DNA of 64,000 nucleotides from Plectrocnemia conspersa (taxonomy: Eukaryota; Arthropoda; Insecta; Trichoptera; Polycentropodidae). A program made the translations under genes and the position numbers. Position 1 is the stretch's first letter. Each line of letters starts with the position of its first letter. Shown in pieces: positions 1 through 14,500 of this stretch. The notes under the pieces were generated by a model that was not told the DNA's origin, made no database searches, and worked only from the letters and a program-made list of their open reading frames with translations. The DNA is taken from assembly GCA_009617715.1 (NCBI GenBank), contig VTFK01000168.1, forward strand, positions 124,001 through 188,000. Direction: 5' to 3'.

Positions 1-3000
1 TCCCCATTTTATATCTTTTTGCTTTTGAAGAATAGCTAAAGACTTCATTATTTTTTTGACTAGTGAAAGATTTTGAATTTTGCAAATATTTAATTAATGA
101 CATCAATGTCCGGTTTCTTCGATTATATAATATATTTTTAATTGTCCGTTGAAATTTTCAACTTAGCTCAGATGTATGTATGTTAAATAAACATATATTT
201 TCTTTTAAAATAAAAAATTAAATATTCTGAGCGAAATTGTTTTGAGCCACACAGTTCACGCACACAATAACAAACCGGAATCCTTATCCCGAGCATACTC
301 TACACTATCTGTAAATTTTATGCATAAAAAAATATAAGTTGACAAAAAAAGAGCATATTACAATGTCTACTGAAAAATAAAGTCTGACGTTGAGCACTTC
401 AATGTTAAATAAATACACATTACTTTAATGCATCACACAAAATTGCTTTATGATTGATACGACGATCTTTCAACATTCATCTTATTCACCCATCCTTTCG
501 CACGTCCAAGTCACAAAAATAAATCAAACCGCATCAGAGTTCGCCAACCTGAACGATCGATATAGCTCTTCCCCAATTTAAAGGGCTTTAGCCTTATCTT
601 CTTATTAACTCGGTGAATCATATCCTTGCGTGGCACGGAACAGTAAAATACTTGACTAAATTGACAAAATCTACCACAAATCCTGACTAAATCCTTGTCG
701 AATTAATTATTTAACATATCAGTGAATCATATATTCTCGCGTGGCTCAAGGTAATCAGGAAATAGTAGGGTCCCAAAATTTTCCGCGAATCCTGACTCAT
801 TTCTTGTTACGTCGCGCTTTGTCATCGAGTTAAATTTAAGTTAAAAATACTAACTTTTCGGTAAGCTCCCGCCTCGGTGAAGGCGTGACGGGTGGAAATT
901 CACTGCAAATTTAAATACATCCTTTTCGGAAGTTTTCCATAATAGGCTTTCATGGCGGCTGCTTAATTTTCCGCCGATATAAATTCGGGCTACTCGGTTT
1001 CGAGATTTTTCCGATAAGGCTTTCAAGGATTGAATCCAACTATAATTCACTTTCACGAAAACGTCAAGTTTATACAACGTTGAATTAAATTATGGAATTA
1101 CTAATAATACTGGTAAATACTATTTATACCCCATTATCAACACATACATATATAGTCAAATGGCTCAAGTTGATTACTAATAAATACCTGAATGTTTGGC
1201 AATTCAGAGATAGAGATCTTGATTTTTTTAATTAGTAGATCTATTTTTGTCTTATAAGATAATTAATTCTACTTCGCGTATATATTAGAATTAGTAAGAG
1301 GTAAAATACAAATACTATTAGAATAATTAAAAGTAGTCGAACATGCGCTCTTGAATAGGTTGGATGGTCAAATGCCGTTTTAAATTAATAAGTAAATGTT
1401 TTTATACAATACAAATATCGTCAATAATATTTTAAAATTGGTCGCACCGTACAAAGATTTTGCTATCGACTAAAAAAATATTTACATATATTTAAAACGC
1501 TTAAAAATAATATTATATCTCCCATTCAATATTATTATCGAAGCGGTGAAATACTTCCCCTTTCGCTCTCTCGCGTGTTAAGTGACGAGAGTGAGAGAGA
1601 TAATGATATGGTGTTTCGCAAACTGAGATAGAACGAGTAACTCAGTTCAATTTCAGTATGCGCGTAGGCGTCCTATGATCAACACGCATGTCGAGCGCTG
1701 CGTCGTGGTCACGTGGTCAAGTTATAATACCACATGCTTATCGGGGATTTCAACAGACACTTACTGACATTTTTGAATATTTTAGGGCACCAAAAGGGAG
1801 TAATTATATTTTTGATAGTATATTCTTCTAACAGATATCATTATTATATTTTTTTTTCATATAAAATTAAATAATTAAAAAATAATTAGTGATACTTGAT
1901 TTTGTTAAAAAAAATCGTTTCGAATATCCTTATGTATTTTCCTAGATCGGCTTATATAAATGTCACACCATAACGAATTCTTATTTAGAATCGATGGCGA
2001 CAAATTCTAGGATAGTCACAGATGTGGTGTTCGTATTCTGAAGTATAAATTTTATGCCTTATGGCATTTTGTAAAAGCCGACAAAAATTTTGCGTAAATT
2101 GAATATTTATGACCGAAAAGTTTTTATTGATATTGTATTGGTGAGTGCCCACACAAACGTTTATAAGTATCAGTAGCGTAGTTTTAATATTTATTATTAT
2201 TTATTTTATTAATTTATTTAGCTTAATAGCTAATCAATCTAAACAAATTTAGTAAACATATATAAAAAAAATACATAACAGAAAAAAAATATATTTAATA
2301 AAAGACTTAATATTATAATTTATTTCTATATGTACGCGTTTTTTTATTCCATTTATGAAACCAAATATTTTTTGCTGTTTCATTTCCTTAGAAGACTATA
2401 AATCAAAACCTGACATAAGAAGTACTCGTTTTCCAAAATTATCTTTAAATTTTCTTTATTTCTAGGATCTTTATTTCTTATTTCGGTTCTGGACAACTTA
2501 TATATAAATACAAAACATTCATAGTCAATAGTGCAATTTAAAAATTACGATTATTTACATTTTTCGATGGGGTCAGAACGCCGTCGGACGGCATATGAAA
2601 TTTGCGAAACGCTTTACTTTGAAGTCATTCGGCCGACTTCTTCTTAGGTTCGGACTTTTGAGAGTATAGTGCAGGCATTACTCATCAACGCTCAAACGCT
2701 TCCTTACACGGGCCATTCAGCTTCTTAGCGTACTTGATAGACACTGATATTTTCGGTGATAGACACGTATAGACAAATTATTTAAGTAAATCAAACATGT
2801 TTTTGTTTTTCTATTCAAAGCAAACACAGTAATGAGAGTAACAATGCCTTGAGCGAAAAGCTGCGAAAAATTTTCTGTTTGAGTTTTCGCCGGGAAATCC
2901 GAAGGAGTGCGTGATTTATTATATTTACGATTCGGGTTTTGTCGTCGGGCCCAATTTGCGATGTTCCAACAACATACATATATGCATATGTACATATATT

Positions 3001-3713
3001 CACATATTATGTGAGAGTTGTTTGGAAATGTTCGCAAAGCATGCACAGAGCGAGGGAATACTTTAAAATGTACGTTTCATAAATATTATATCAAACGTAG
3101 TCGTGAAAAAAGCTACTTTTCCGATACTTCACGCTGAGCGGTATGTTTTGAGTTCTCTTCTGAATGTTTTTATTAATATTTTCTTGGTATAATACTTTCA
3201 CTTTAATAAAATTACGATTGTGTAATTTCATAATATAAAATATTCATCGTGCTTCAACTGACTTTTTGTTATGGATAAATAATTCCAGTTAATTCATGCA
3301 TATCTGTTATGTGAGTATCATACAGTAATTTTGGTGAACTTATTGTAACTCTATTTTAATTAAATAATATCTGAATTTATCTCTTTTTAAAAAGGACATA
3401 ATTGTTCTATTCATTTGACAGATATGATAAATAGCTATGAATCATAACATAATAAAAGTGTAATAAATCTTTCCTAACAGCAGATTTTTAAATCTGAATG
3501 TTTATTCTTCATACATAGGATTTTATTTTTAGCCACGAATGACGGCTATTTTCACAGCGTTTAGACAATATTAGGAATTGACACGGCCATTCAAAACAAC
3601 GCTATAAGCAAAACATTGCTACTATTAAGGCTAGGTATACTCGAACCTTATCAGAAATGACAGTAATTCTATTATTTTTACTAGCTTTGTATCCTTATTT
3701 TTGGAATACTACT
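1..3713. other. Gene-free stretch upstream of Fas1
   Basis: I see no coding exon here on either strand. Open frames are short, AT-driven and lack family motifs. Richer patches lie at about 840-1050, 1540-1780 (with GA-repeat tracts and a CACGTG E-box near 1709) and 2560-3060. They could be promoter or untranslated-exon sequence of Fas1 or of a gene outside the window. The missing Fas1 signal-peptide exon was looked for here and not found. Confidence 0.5.
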
Positions 3714-3721
3714 CGTACATC

Positions 3722-3980
3722 CAGTGGCATAGCTAGGGTGTGTGCCACCTAGGGCTATCCTTAAAATTTCCGCCCTCCCCCATACATTTTTTGCAGGGTC
3801 ATAAAATCAGAATTTCTTAAAATAATAAATTGGTTTTTATTAAGCTCTTGTTATTCGTAGATTTATATATGTTTTAGTGCATTCAGGGTTAAGAACCACA
3901 CTAGACGATCCCATCGCGAATATGCCGCCCCCAAGCAAGTGCCGCCCGGGGCGGCCCGCCCCCCCATAGCTACGCCACTG
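3722..3980. mobile_element. hAT-type MITE, copy 1
   Basis: A 259-bp element starts CAGTGGCATAGCTAGGG and ends CATAGCTACGCCACTG, so its ends are inverted repeats of the form CAGTGGCRTAGCTA. It is flanked by perfect 8-bp direct repeats CGTACATC (3714-3721 and 3981-3988), the target duplication length of the hAT superfamily. It has no coding capacity and must have moved with a transposase supplied elsewhere. The copy at 12967-13195 is the same family in the opposite orientation. Superfamily assignment rests on the CAG start and the 8-bp duplication. Confidence 0.88.
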
Positions 3981-3988
3981 CGTACATC

Positions 3989-5566
3989 CGACGCATCCTG
4001 CGCACCGCCACGACACCTTGCAGACAACCATTATTTGTACTGCGTATTCTACCCGCTGCACACTTTTACTCCACTATAAATGTTGTATATAAATCACTGT
4101 TTCTATAGCAGTGTATATGCGAGAAAATTAACGTGCAAAAAGTACAAATGTATTTAATTTATAATTTATTACGTATATGTTTTTCAAAACAAACAAACCC
4201 ATATTGTATACAAACAACTCCCTGCAGTCGCTCCAAAATTCCATGAATATTCAATTAGATCTCATCTTGCTTACTTTCCGACACTGACTCGATTCATACT
4301 GAAACTTTGTAAAACTGTGTCTAACATCAACTAACCCGCTTTGAACCGACAAAATATACAGCCGCCCCAAATTAGCGGACAAATATGCAAAAAGCGCAAA
4401 GCACACAGGCTCCTGCGGTCCGGGGGTCTCGAAACCCTAATGCGACGACGGGTCCTCAAGATTTCCCTAAATCCCACCGTACCCAGATGGGCTCTACGAG
4501 GATTAATTAATCGGATATTCGCGGACTGAGCCGTAAACGAGTCCCGGTTAACTTCATTATTTATGAAAGCGCATTTGTCTTGATAATTACCCGAAAGCGG
4601 TTCGGATCCAGCTAGTGCTATCTATCTACGGGAATAACCCTTTTCTGGGCAATTTATTTACTTGGACGTCTTCCCGGAGATTAAATAGGTAAAAAAATAT
4701 AAGCGTATTTGATTAAATCCCATCGCAGAAGAAAGGTTTAATTGGGTTTCAATTATGTATTGCCAACGTATTTTGGTTCGAGGAGCTTTAGCTGCTAAGT
4801 ATGGATTTATCTTGATTATATTAAATTATGTTTGTATAAAGTAAATTTCATTAGAAATTCCACTGAAGATTGTATTAAATTTAACTGGGTAGGCATGGAA
4901 TTTAAAAGTTAGTTACTAAATAACATGCAATATATTTGTGCAATAAAATATATAATTCCGAACTTTGATTTTATTTTTTTTTAGGTTTACTATTTAATAA
5001 CGGCAGTGATTTTTATACAACTTAATATGAATCAATTATGGAACGAATGCCTTATTATTAAATTTTTCTTACGTCATCATTAACATCTATATCGCTTTAT
5101 ATTGTAATTTTGTATGTATTTTAATTTTCACCCAACCAACTTTGTCATCTTAACTCACCAAAGCTTGATTTCAATTCGGTCAATTTTACCATCGATGAAA
5201 ACGTCACATTTTTTTCCTCCACCGACAGCTTTCTACATTATCATTTTTCTGCTTAAAAATCAAATTTTATGCGAAAACTTTGCAGGCAACCTAATTACGA
5301 AATTCTCCCTCAAGACTTTATTTCTTAAAAGTTCACCCGCTCTTTGGACAAAGTTAACATAGACTAGAAATCGACTTTTTTATTATCGACCTATAAAACC
5401 AAGATTTACTATCTGTGCATGTTTCCGGTTGATAATGAAATTCATTGTGTAATTCTCGTCTATTCACAATACCGCCATCTGCTACCCGCCTGGTTCCAAT
5501 TAATTCATTAAGCGCTGCTGAATATTCAACGCCGTTTGTTAATCCTTTTATTTTTATTCTTTACAG
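3989..5566. other. No gene seen; possible regulatory block at 4330-4620
   Basis: No coding exon is recognisable. Positions 4330-4620 are clearly less AT-rich than their surroundings. They contain a palindromic homeodomain-type core (GGATTAATTAATCGG, 4499-4513) and a TTTATG/GATAATTAC pair near 4560-4590. I infer a possible enhancer of Fas1, or a weakly coding exon I cannot read; neither is shown. The segment just before 5567 is a normal 3' splice site (TTTATTCTTTACAG). Confidence 0.3.
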
Positions 5567-8500
5567 TTTTATGCAGTTTTGGAGCGCAGCAAGAGTATAA
5601 ATTCATCTCTGCAATATAGACATTTAACCATATTTGCGCCGACCAACGAAGCGTTCCAGAAATATACAAAACCAGTGGACGAAGCACTGATTCTCTATCA
5701 TATTGGTAAGAAATTTTATTTTTTATTTTACCAAAAACATGTTTTTTTAATTTCAAATATCAATAAAGTAGGTTAAATGTTTTAAGAGTATTGTAGCCAA
5801 CTAATGATAATTATAAAAAATATATCAATTAAATTCGAACCTTTATTCGTCGATGTAAAACTGATATACGCGTTTGTAAATCCCAACTTTGCTCCCAGCT
5901 GCTTGGTAAAGTGAATAAAAACCATTTTGAAATATGATAGCGGATTATGTTAACTAAGAAACTTATCCAAGATATTTACAATATCTACTTTTAAAACAAA
6001 TTTTATGTCGATATAATTATAACTACGGAAGTTATCATGTCTTCAAATTTCGTGATATTCCACATACAAATAACAAATAAAATGTAAATATATTTTTTTT
6101 TAAACTTTTTTTATCTCTTAATTTTCTCTCTAAGATTTAGTTTAAAACTAGAAATTAAATTAAAATCAGATTTTTTTTGTTTTATACATATGTCATTTTG
6201 AAAAAAAAATGGGGGATCAGACTGGCTAACAAACTTAGCCAAAATATTTTAAAATAAGTTTCATGGCGATATCATTAAAAAAAATATTATTATTATAATT
6301 TATATTCTTAAACGTGTTTTATTTTATTACTATTTTCTCTAAGAAATGTTTTTAAAAACTTACGATTTTTTACTATTATAAACTAAAATTTTAAAAAATC
6401 AGCATCATAAAGATATTGTTAAATGATGATCCAGTATTGCTCTTTTCGGGATTTTGCAGCCAAATAAACGTCGGAAAATCTGGTAACAGTTTATTTTAAA
6501 AACATATATAAATCACACCACATATATAGAGAAATGTAAATGCCGCTATCAGGCAGTGGAGTTGAAATGGCAGGTCTTATTATATTATTGTCGGCTGTGA
6601 TTTTGTGGAGCCGCTTGAGAGCTGTCCATGTGTTCATGTGATAATTTTGTTCTGTGACTTTGTAGTGCTTCTGCCCATCTCCTGTATGTGACTAAGTGTC
6701 ACATATTTTATAGTTTTGTTTTGAGACACTTCTGTCGAATCGCAGATAAGGATGCTTGTGGTACAATTGCATCGCTGCTTAGACACACCCACGAAATTTG
6801 TTTACGCCTTAAAGTACAAACGGTCCAAACGGCCACTCTCAAAGGGTAGAAAAATAATTATTATGTATTATCTAGCTAGCATCCTTTCCAAACAAAAAGT
6901 AATTTCAGCGGTACTGTAAAACGATCACCGACTGGCCAACTTTTGCCCCACTCTCCCAAAATAATCAGAAATAACGTCCCTGATTCCTAACCAGAAATTC
7001 TCGGATTATCCCTCAAAGAAAATCTATAAAAAACAGTCTCGAATCTATCTCGAAAATATTTTTTTAAATATGTCATTTCAATGAAATCATATCGGAATAC
7101 ATTTTTACCAGTAAAAATATATATAAACTAAATATTCGGATTATTTCTTCAGTAAAGGTGTTTACTATTCCGACTAATGCTCACCATCTATCCGACAGTG
7201 ATGCATGAGCAATTCATTTTATGGAACAATTATTTTATATATTACTCATTTAAATTTCCCTTCAACTCTTAATCCTTTTTTTCGTGCAATAACGATTTTT
7301 AATATATTTTCATAATATATAAAATAGCTATTAAGTAAAAAAAAATAAAAGTATATTACAATACGGCCAAATGTATTATATAATAGATAAAATATATATT
7401 TGTAGCATTCGTCGATATTTCCCAAACGATTTTGAAGGGCTTCGCTCATCGAACTTCAATTTGCAGATCTAGCTATATCTATGATACGTAACAACAAAAG
7501 ACGCATACTCTTTTCATTAGCTAGTCAAGCGATGAAATTAAAGTACCCACTCTGATCGCATCAGGATTAGCTAGGGGTTGTTTTTGCTGATACCATGACA
7601 ACAATCAGCATATGTTCAGAACAAACACACACATACATATCTACCGCAAGTAGCCACGGAAGCGAATATGGCTTCCGGTGGTTTGCTTTAATAATGCGAT
7701 TTGTCTGGCCCCCCAAAACGAATTAAGTGACTTACTCATCGGAAATATTGCCAATATCCGGAGGGCGTGTTCCCTACTTGAAATTGTATTTTTACCGACA
7801 TGCTAAAATGAAAATGCGAGTCATTTAACAAACTATAAATGATACGAACGCTACTGTTTTGTCATCACTAAAATTCAGTTTAGCGTTGGTTCGTATAGTT
7901 TTAAAATTATATTTTAATAATAAATTCTGAAAAAATTATATGTTTTAAATAAGTTATAACTGTATACAATAATTTTGTATCTCAAGTAGGGCAACAAATA
8001 TTTTATTTATGTATCTCAACTAATCTTTAACTTTAACTTATAAAAGTATTAATTTCTAGTCCGAAACAGATTTTATGTGCATATTTAATTTAATTTCTAT
8101 CCTTGAATAATGACTAAGATTATGAGTGTTTACTTATTTGGAGTAGTTAACAGGAACTTTAACATCACATTATAATAATAAAATTACTATAGCAGTTAGT
8201 GAAATGGAAGGATTGTTAGACATGTAAATTGGAAGCAATTTGCAATATGTATGGAAAAAGTACCATGACTGATGAGGCAGTAAGAAATTTCATTTTAAGT
8301 TTTGAATTAAAATATAAATTAGTATAGGAAAACGGAACAAATTTATAACTCTTCATAATGCATAATATAAGCTAAATTATTATAATCTTTGTGATAAAAT
8401 CCTCAAGTTTCTTGATGCGCGTAATTTCTTTGCATAAAATATTAGTTGATCAAAAATACATCATAAAATAAGTTATGACCTAAAATACGATGTCACAACA

Positions 8501-11500
8501 TATGTTCAACTAAAATAGTAGTAATTTCAACGATCTATAGTTTTGTGTGAACCAATTATATTTTTTTAAATATTTATAAAATTAATAATAATTTAGATTA
8601 CCTGTTTAAAACATAGATTTAACTATAAAATAAAATTTAATAACATATTTGCTTGATTTGATCTTGATTTGAAATGCTGTGGCGCTTATAGTTTTTATAA
8701 GACGCAATTGAATTATTTAAAAGAATTCTTCTTATTGTTACAAAATAAGATTACATTCAATTAAGTACTATGTTATGGTATTGCTTAGTCTCTAGCGGCG
8801 CAGGCCTTGGGGGGCAATTCTGTGGCGGCGTGGCATCAGGGGCGCACTGGTAGCGTAGGCCCTCTGGTGGGTGCAAATGCTTCTAAACTACTGTAAAGTT
8901 TTGCCCCCCTAAACCCTCCTAGCTACGCTACTGTGACCAGTAAAATTATAAATCATATTTTTGATTTTAATAAAAAATACACATTCCACATAACATATAT
9001 CACTACAATAAAAAATCAACATTTTTATGTTTAATATAATGATTATATTATATTATATTATATTAAGCCTGATATATCTCTATTTTAACTCTTCATCAAA
9101 ATATTCATCCATAAGACCAGCAAAATCTAGGAAAATTTCATCTCAGGAACATCATTTGGGGAGGGGGGGCTGGTAGAGGAATTTCCCCCTTCCTTTACTC
9201 CTTTAATTTGACCAGAAAAACGTATATTGTTTAATGAAATACTATGAATTTTTGAAATATTAAAAAACGACCACTGATTGGTCAACTTTTGCGCCGTTGC
9301 AGTGGGAACGTTTAATAACGAGAGTTCCTACTGCAACGGCGACGGCACAATTTTATTGCTTTTGACGTGGATTTTTGACTTCTGAGAAGGGATAATTGTT
9401 TTTGCACTCTCCTATTGATCAAAATTCCGCTTAGATATGCTCCATTCGATTCTCACTTATTGTCAATTGTAATATTGTTATAAAATGTCCTAATATGAAC
9501 GCTAAATAGCCGAGCGTTTCCACTGCGACGACACGATTTTATTACTTTTGACGTGGATTCTAAACAGTGACCCCTTGAATTTGGCCAGAAAAATGCATGT
9601 CATTTAATGAAATACTATGAATCTGACTGACCAACTTCCCCCCCCCCTCTCTGAAAATAACTGAAATGACGTCCTTGCTTTATCTGTCTAAACAAATATC
9701 AAGTTTTTTTTTGTATTGGATACACTACATTTTATGCGCAATTTTTTTAACTTTTTAATATGTTATATAAACCATTACAAGCTTACTGCAGGACAAAATT
9801 AAATCTCTAGAACCTCAAAACTCAGTTTAAATTAATAATTTATCATTACAATGATGCATGAGTGTTTCTCTTGTGTGGCTCTTTACAAACGAAACTATTG
9901 CGGTCGCATCACAATGACTATAAAAAATACCAGAAATAAACTGTGGTTAAGCAAAACAACGCCTATTGTAAAATGTGATTTTTGTTTCAGGAATTTGAAA
10001 GTCTGTTGATCTTATTGTTTACGTTGTTCTTGTATATTACAAGTTTGACGATTTCTCTTTAGTATTTGTTTGGGTAACACATAAAAAGTTACTTTTGTAA
10101 AAAAATGTAAAATATTGTTTTACAGTGTAACCTTTACAATTTTTTAAATTACTTTTTACAGCCAACGTTGCAGTAACGTTAGAGAATCTAGGCCGTTCTG
10201 TGAACTCAGAGCTGGACGGTAATCCACCGTTGTGGGTGAGCAGACGCAAGAACACACACCACGACGACATATTCATAAACACGGCCAAGATATTAATGCA
10301 CCGCTCCAACTACAAAGCACAAAATCACAATAACAAAATTCAGGTATGCTTTTATTTTGCCAAAACCTAAAAATACATAGCTAACATACATTCACATGTA
10401 AACAAACATCTTCAGGTATTGCACGTGATTGATGACATTTTGGTTCCTGTCACTCCGGCGGCATCTTCATCTGCTGGGGTAATATACAATCCGGATGCCG
10501 CACAGTTCCTGTTCTCTTCTGAGAGTTTCGACACTCAACAACACAGATTAAGGTAAATTTGTAAATATTTCATTATTGTTAAATGTACTAATGATATATG
10601 TAAATTACAGATCCTTCAGACAAAAAGTCAACCAGTTGAAGAAACAAGAAATATTCAACAATGAAGGCAGACATACATTCTTCGTGCCTGTCGATGAAGG
10701 ATTCAAAGTATATTCATCATTCTATGTTTATTATGTGAATTACATAGCAAGAACATGCTTATATATCTAGTTTAAATATAATTGCATCCATTAACTTTAG
10801 GCTATAAATACTGAATCAATCTGAATGGTAACATGGTGGAGTACTGTCAGGTCTGGTCAGTCAATTTAAGTCAATAGTGTAGAAACCATTTTAGATCATC
10901 TTCATGTAATATTTTGACTTCATGCAAATATCATTTTATAACTATTATAGATAGATATAAACTTACTTGATTTATTTTTAGTACATTAATGTGTATCTAG
11001 CATAGATAGCAGAATTTTCTAATGTGTGTCTAAAATAGTGGCAAAATCACAAAAAGGACCCATAGTAAAGAAAGAAGAAAAAGCAAAGATCAAAACAATT
11101 TGAGTTCTGTATTCTCTGGGCTCTGTAACAACCTACATATATAGTCAATCCTGTATATACATATGTATTTTATGTCCCGTTTCACGTTAATCAATTCATG
11201 TTAAAAATACAACTACTTTTAATTTACAAATGTTATAAAAAGGTAACCAATCAATAATTTGTCGAGGGCGCTAATAACCTAGTTATGTCTGCATGCAGGC
11301 CGCGAGCAGAGTGTATCATGTATTGGACTATGATAAATCATGCCCTGTCTTACTCTATTAATCATTACTCATTACGAACAAAGAGGAAAGTCCCATACTC
11401 CAACAGACCACATTTTCTTGATATACATATATATGTATATATACCAATTAACTAATATGGGTAACTGACACTGTTAGGAACTTTGCTCTTTGTCTACTGC

Positions 11501-14500
11501 GAATTCTTATTATGTCAATGCAACGAAATAAATTATTTTAAAAGAATATATATTATACATGTACATTGATATGTATTATAATTACAAGATTATATAGACT
11601 CAGTAACATGTTAAATAATATTTATCTATGCAATACTTGCGATTAAATAAATCTTTCTACCCAAAAGATGATATTCAATTGACAAGATAAAAGCGCTCAA
11701 TACTACAGTTGCTATAACCGTTCTTGCTATGTAGTATTCATTACTGTGCTTAACATTAATATACAAATTATGTCTATATACAAATTAGCCACATCCACGA
11801 CCCGAGCTGATCGACGCCCGTGTCGTCGACGGACACGTCATCCCGAATTTGGTGCTCTTCACCAGAGCCACCCCGGACGATCACCCTTATGAAACGTTGG
11901 CGTTCTCCGACAATCTCAAAGTGACCATATCTTTCTCCAAAACGGAGGAAGGCAACCGTAAGTTTGCCTTTTTATAATATGTTCATACTGTGTTACATAA
12001 ATATCATATTTATAATCAATCGATTACAGATTATATTAAGTCCAATACATTATTGGGCGACGCCAAGCATGCTACTGGAGTAGTGATGGCCGATATAGTC
12101 ATTGGAAACATACCGCTGCGCAACGGCGTATTGCACTTAATCCAACGACCGTTGATGGTCGTCGATACCTCCGTGACTCAATTTTTAGAGGTCAGTTTCA
12201 TTTTACCATAAATCAATCCATGATTCAATTTCATCTTATGTTTAATGTATATAATATAAGAAATATTGTAAAAATTCGGTTAAATTATGAATTGAATCTA
12301 TATATTCAACTTTTAATTCAACCGTCGATATGTGATATACTTTAGTTTAATTTGGATGAGAGATTTAGCTGAGTTTGTTAATGTTAAGCGTGAAATTGTA
12401 AAAGTTTCACGACTACCTCACGAGCTTTTACTGTTGATATGAGCACAAACGGCTTCGTGTTATAAAATAAGCATTTCATACGTCAAATAAGGAAATCTAT
12501 ACATTTAAAAGTAACCTATTAAATGTCTACGTTTTGTGTATCTAGAATCAATATTAGACATGTCTTCATATGAAATTAACCTATGTTTACTAATGTATGA
12601 GAATTATACTAATGTCTTATTTTTATAAAACTAATAAGTGACATTATTAAAACAATCGAATTCTAAAACCAATATAACCACATATATAGTAATGTAGCCA
12701 TAGAAAATAGACATATGATACTGATTTTAGACGTCACACTTATTTAATTGATACATTAAGTTATTGTGCGGCAATTGGAAAGGTAAGAAATGATAGATGT
12801 TCACTATTTAATAAATTTATATATAGAGGATCAAAAGAAGTAAGTATTGAAAATTAATGTTCTACGTCAAATGTCAGAATATGAACCTCCATCTCTCCCA
12901 TTAGAAACCTCCTATAAGATTTACTTATTGTCAATGCTTTTCCTCTTCCTGTGCATGTAATGGGATCAGTGGCGTAGCTATGGTGTGGCGGAGGAAGCGG
13001 GCCGCCCCAGGCGGTACTTGCTTGGGGGCGGCATATTCGCGATGGGATCTTCTTAACCCTGAATGCACTAAAACATATATTAATCCACGAGTAACAAGAT
13101 CTTAATAATAACCAATTTATTATTTCAAGAAATGCTGATTTTATGACCGTGCAAAAAATGCATGGGGGGAGGCGGCAATTTTAGCTACGCTACTGAATGG
13201 GATTTACTAAATGTAACAAATTGTCTGCTTTCTTTCTGAAGTGAACTTTAGTATAATTTTTGTCCTCCATTGTATTCGGAGCATTGTTTCCAGCACCAAG
13301 TATTGAAGCATTGCTTCTTTATTCATGTTGATATGGTGATTATATTTTATCCTTGTTCGTATTTTTATTTCCAAATTGTATTTACCGTAAAAAGACAAAA
13401 TCAATGAAAACCTAATCCTAACAAACTACTTATTGCAACTATTTATTCTTCACTTGTGTCTTCAGCATAGAAAAAATTAGTGATTTCCCACATAAAGAAC
13501 ACAGCTTCGGTTTTTTTAGATTTTCCTAATCTCACAAATAAATATCGAGATTAATAATAAAAAATAAAATCGAGCCTATAGTGACTTTTATTAATTATAA
13601 GCTGTAATAATAGTTTATTACTAATAAAATAAATGTCACTAAATTACAGACTTTGATTTCAGTCTGATGTCTCACTACTTAGTTAGTAGTTCTTGCTTGT
13701 GTTCACCCTGTCATGTTGCAATGGAAGATTTATAATAAAATAAAATAAATAAATGCCCAGTAGTCAAGTAGTATCTTTGCTTTTCTCAATTATCTGTTTT
13801 ATATTATCCCTTTTCCTTTAACAAACCATCTGCCTCATTACATAACAGGTTACTTTTAAATAATTATTAATGATATGTTTGATTTGCTTATTTGACTCGA
13901 GCTAATGGATTTAGTATTAAGCCGGAGCAAGCCTGAAGTGTTTAGAGAATCTCACGAGTAGTCGCGGTTATTTGCACAGCTAACAATGATTTAATGTTTT
14001 AATTTTTGACACAATACAGATTCAACAAGGGGTTTACATGATATTATATTAAATAAATACATAATTTTTATTTTATAATACATATGGTTAATATTTATTG
14101 AATACATTAAACGATGATTTTTCAATACATTGTTCAGTTTTTCATGTACGTTTATTTTAATACAAATTATTTTTTGCTTTCAATGTTGGGTGACACAACA
14201 ACAGTCGTTTAAGGTAAATTATGCTTTTTTTACATACCTTTATTTTTTGTACTTGTTGCTAAAGCCGAACGGTGCTGGGTTTGTTTTTGCTTAGTAACAT
14301 AGCAATATATTATATTATATTATTATAACCGAGCTTGCTGGATTATATATTATATGGATATCTTATAAATGTATTTATTTATATGCACATCGATCAGAAA
14401 ATTAGCAACAAATACTAACAAAAAAAAACACGACACACTAACTTACAATTAATATAAATGTTATCATATATAATTTTCTGGTCAAGTAAACAGTGTTTTG

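Noticed and set aside
850..1077. Possible minus-strand exon in a GC-richer patch
   Set aside because: 75 codons without recognisable domain; may be an untranslated or regulatory segment, not supported as CDS.
2717..3046. 109-codon minus-strand frame
   Set aside because: No motif, no splice partner, contains tandem YIC/YMY low-complexity runs.
1..5566. Signal-peptide exon of Fas1
   Set aside because: I looked for an ATG, a hydrophobic stretch and a phase-0 donor and found no convincing candidate; it may lie upstream of the window.
9037..9066. ATTAT microsatellite
   Set aside because: Ordinary short AT repeat in AT-rich DNA; similar ones occur at 14305-14325 and elsewhere.
12732..12782. A possible 51-nt exon in the Fas1 intron, between an AG at 12731 and a strong GTAAGAAA donor
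   Set aside because: Only one frame is open, and it needs a phase that does not fit neighbouring exons; the upstream tract is poor. The donor-like word is probably chance.
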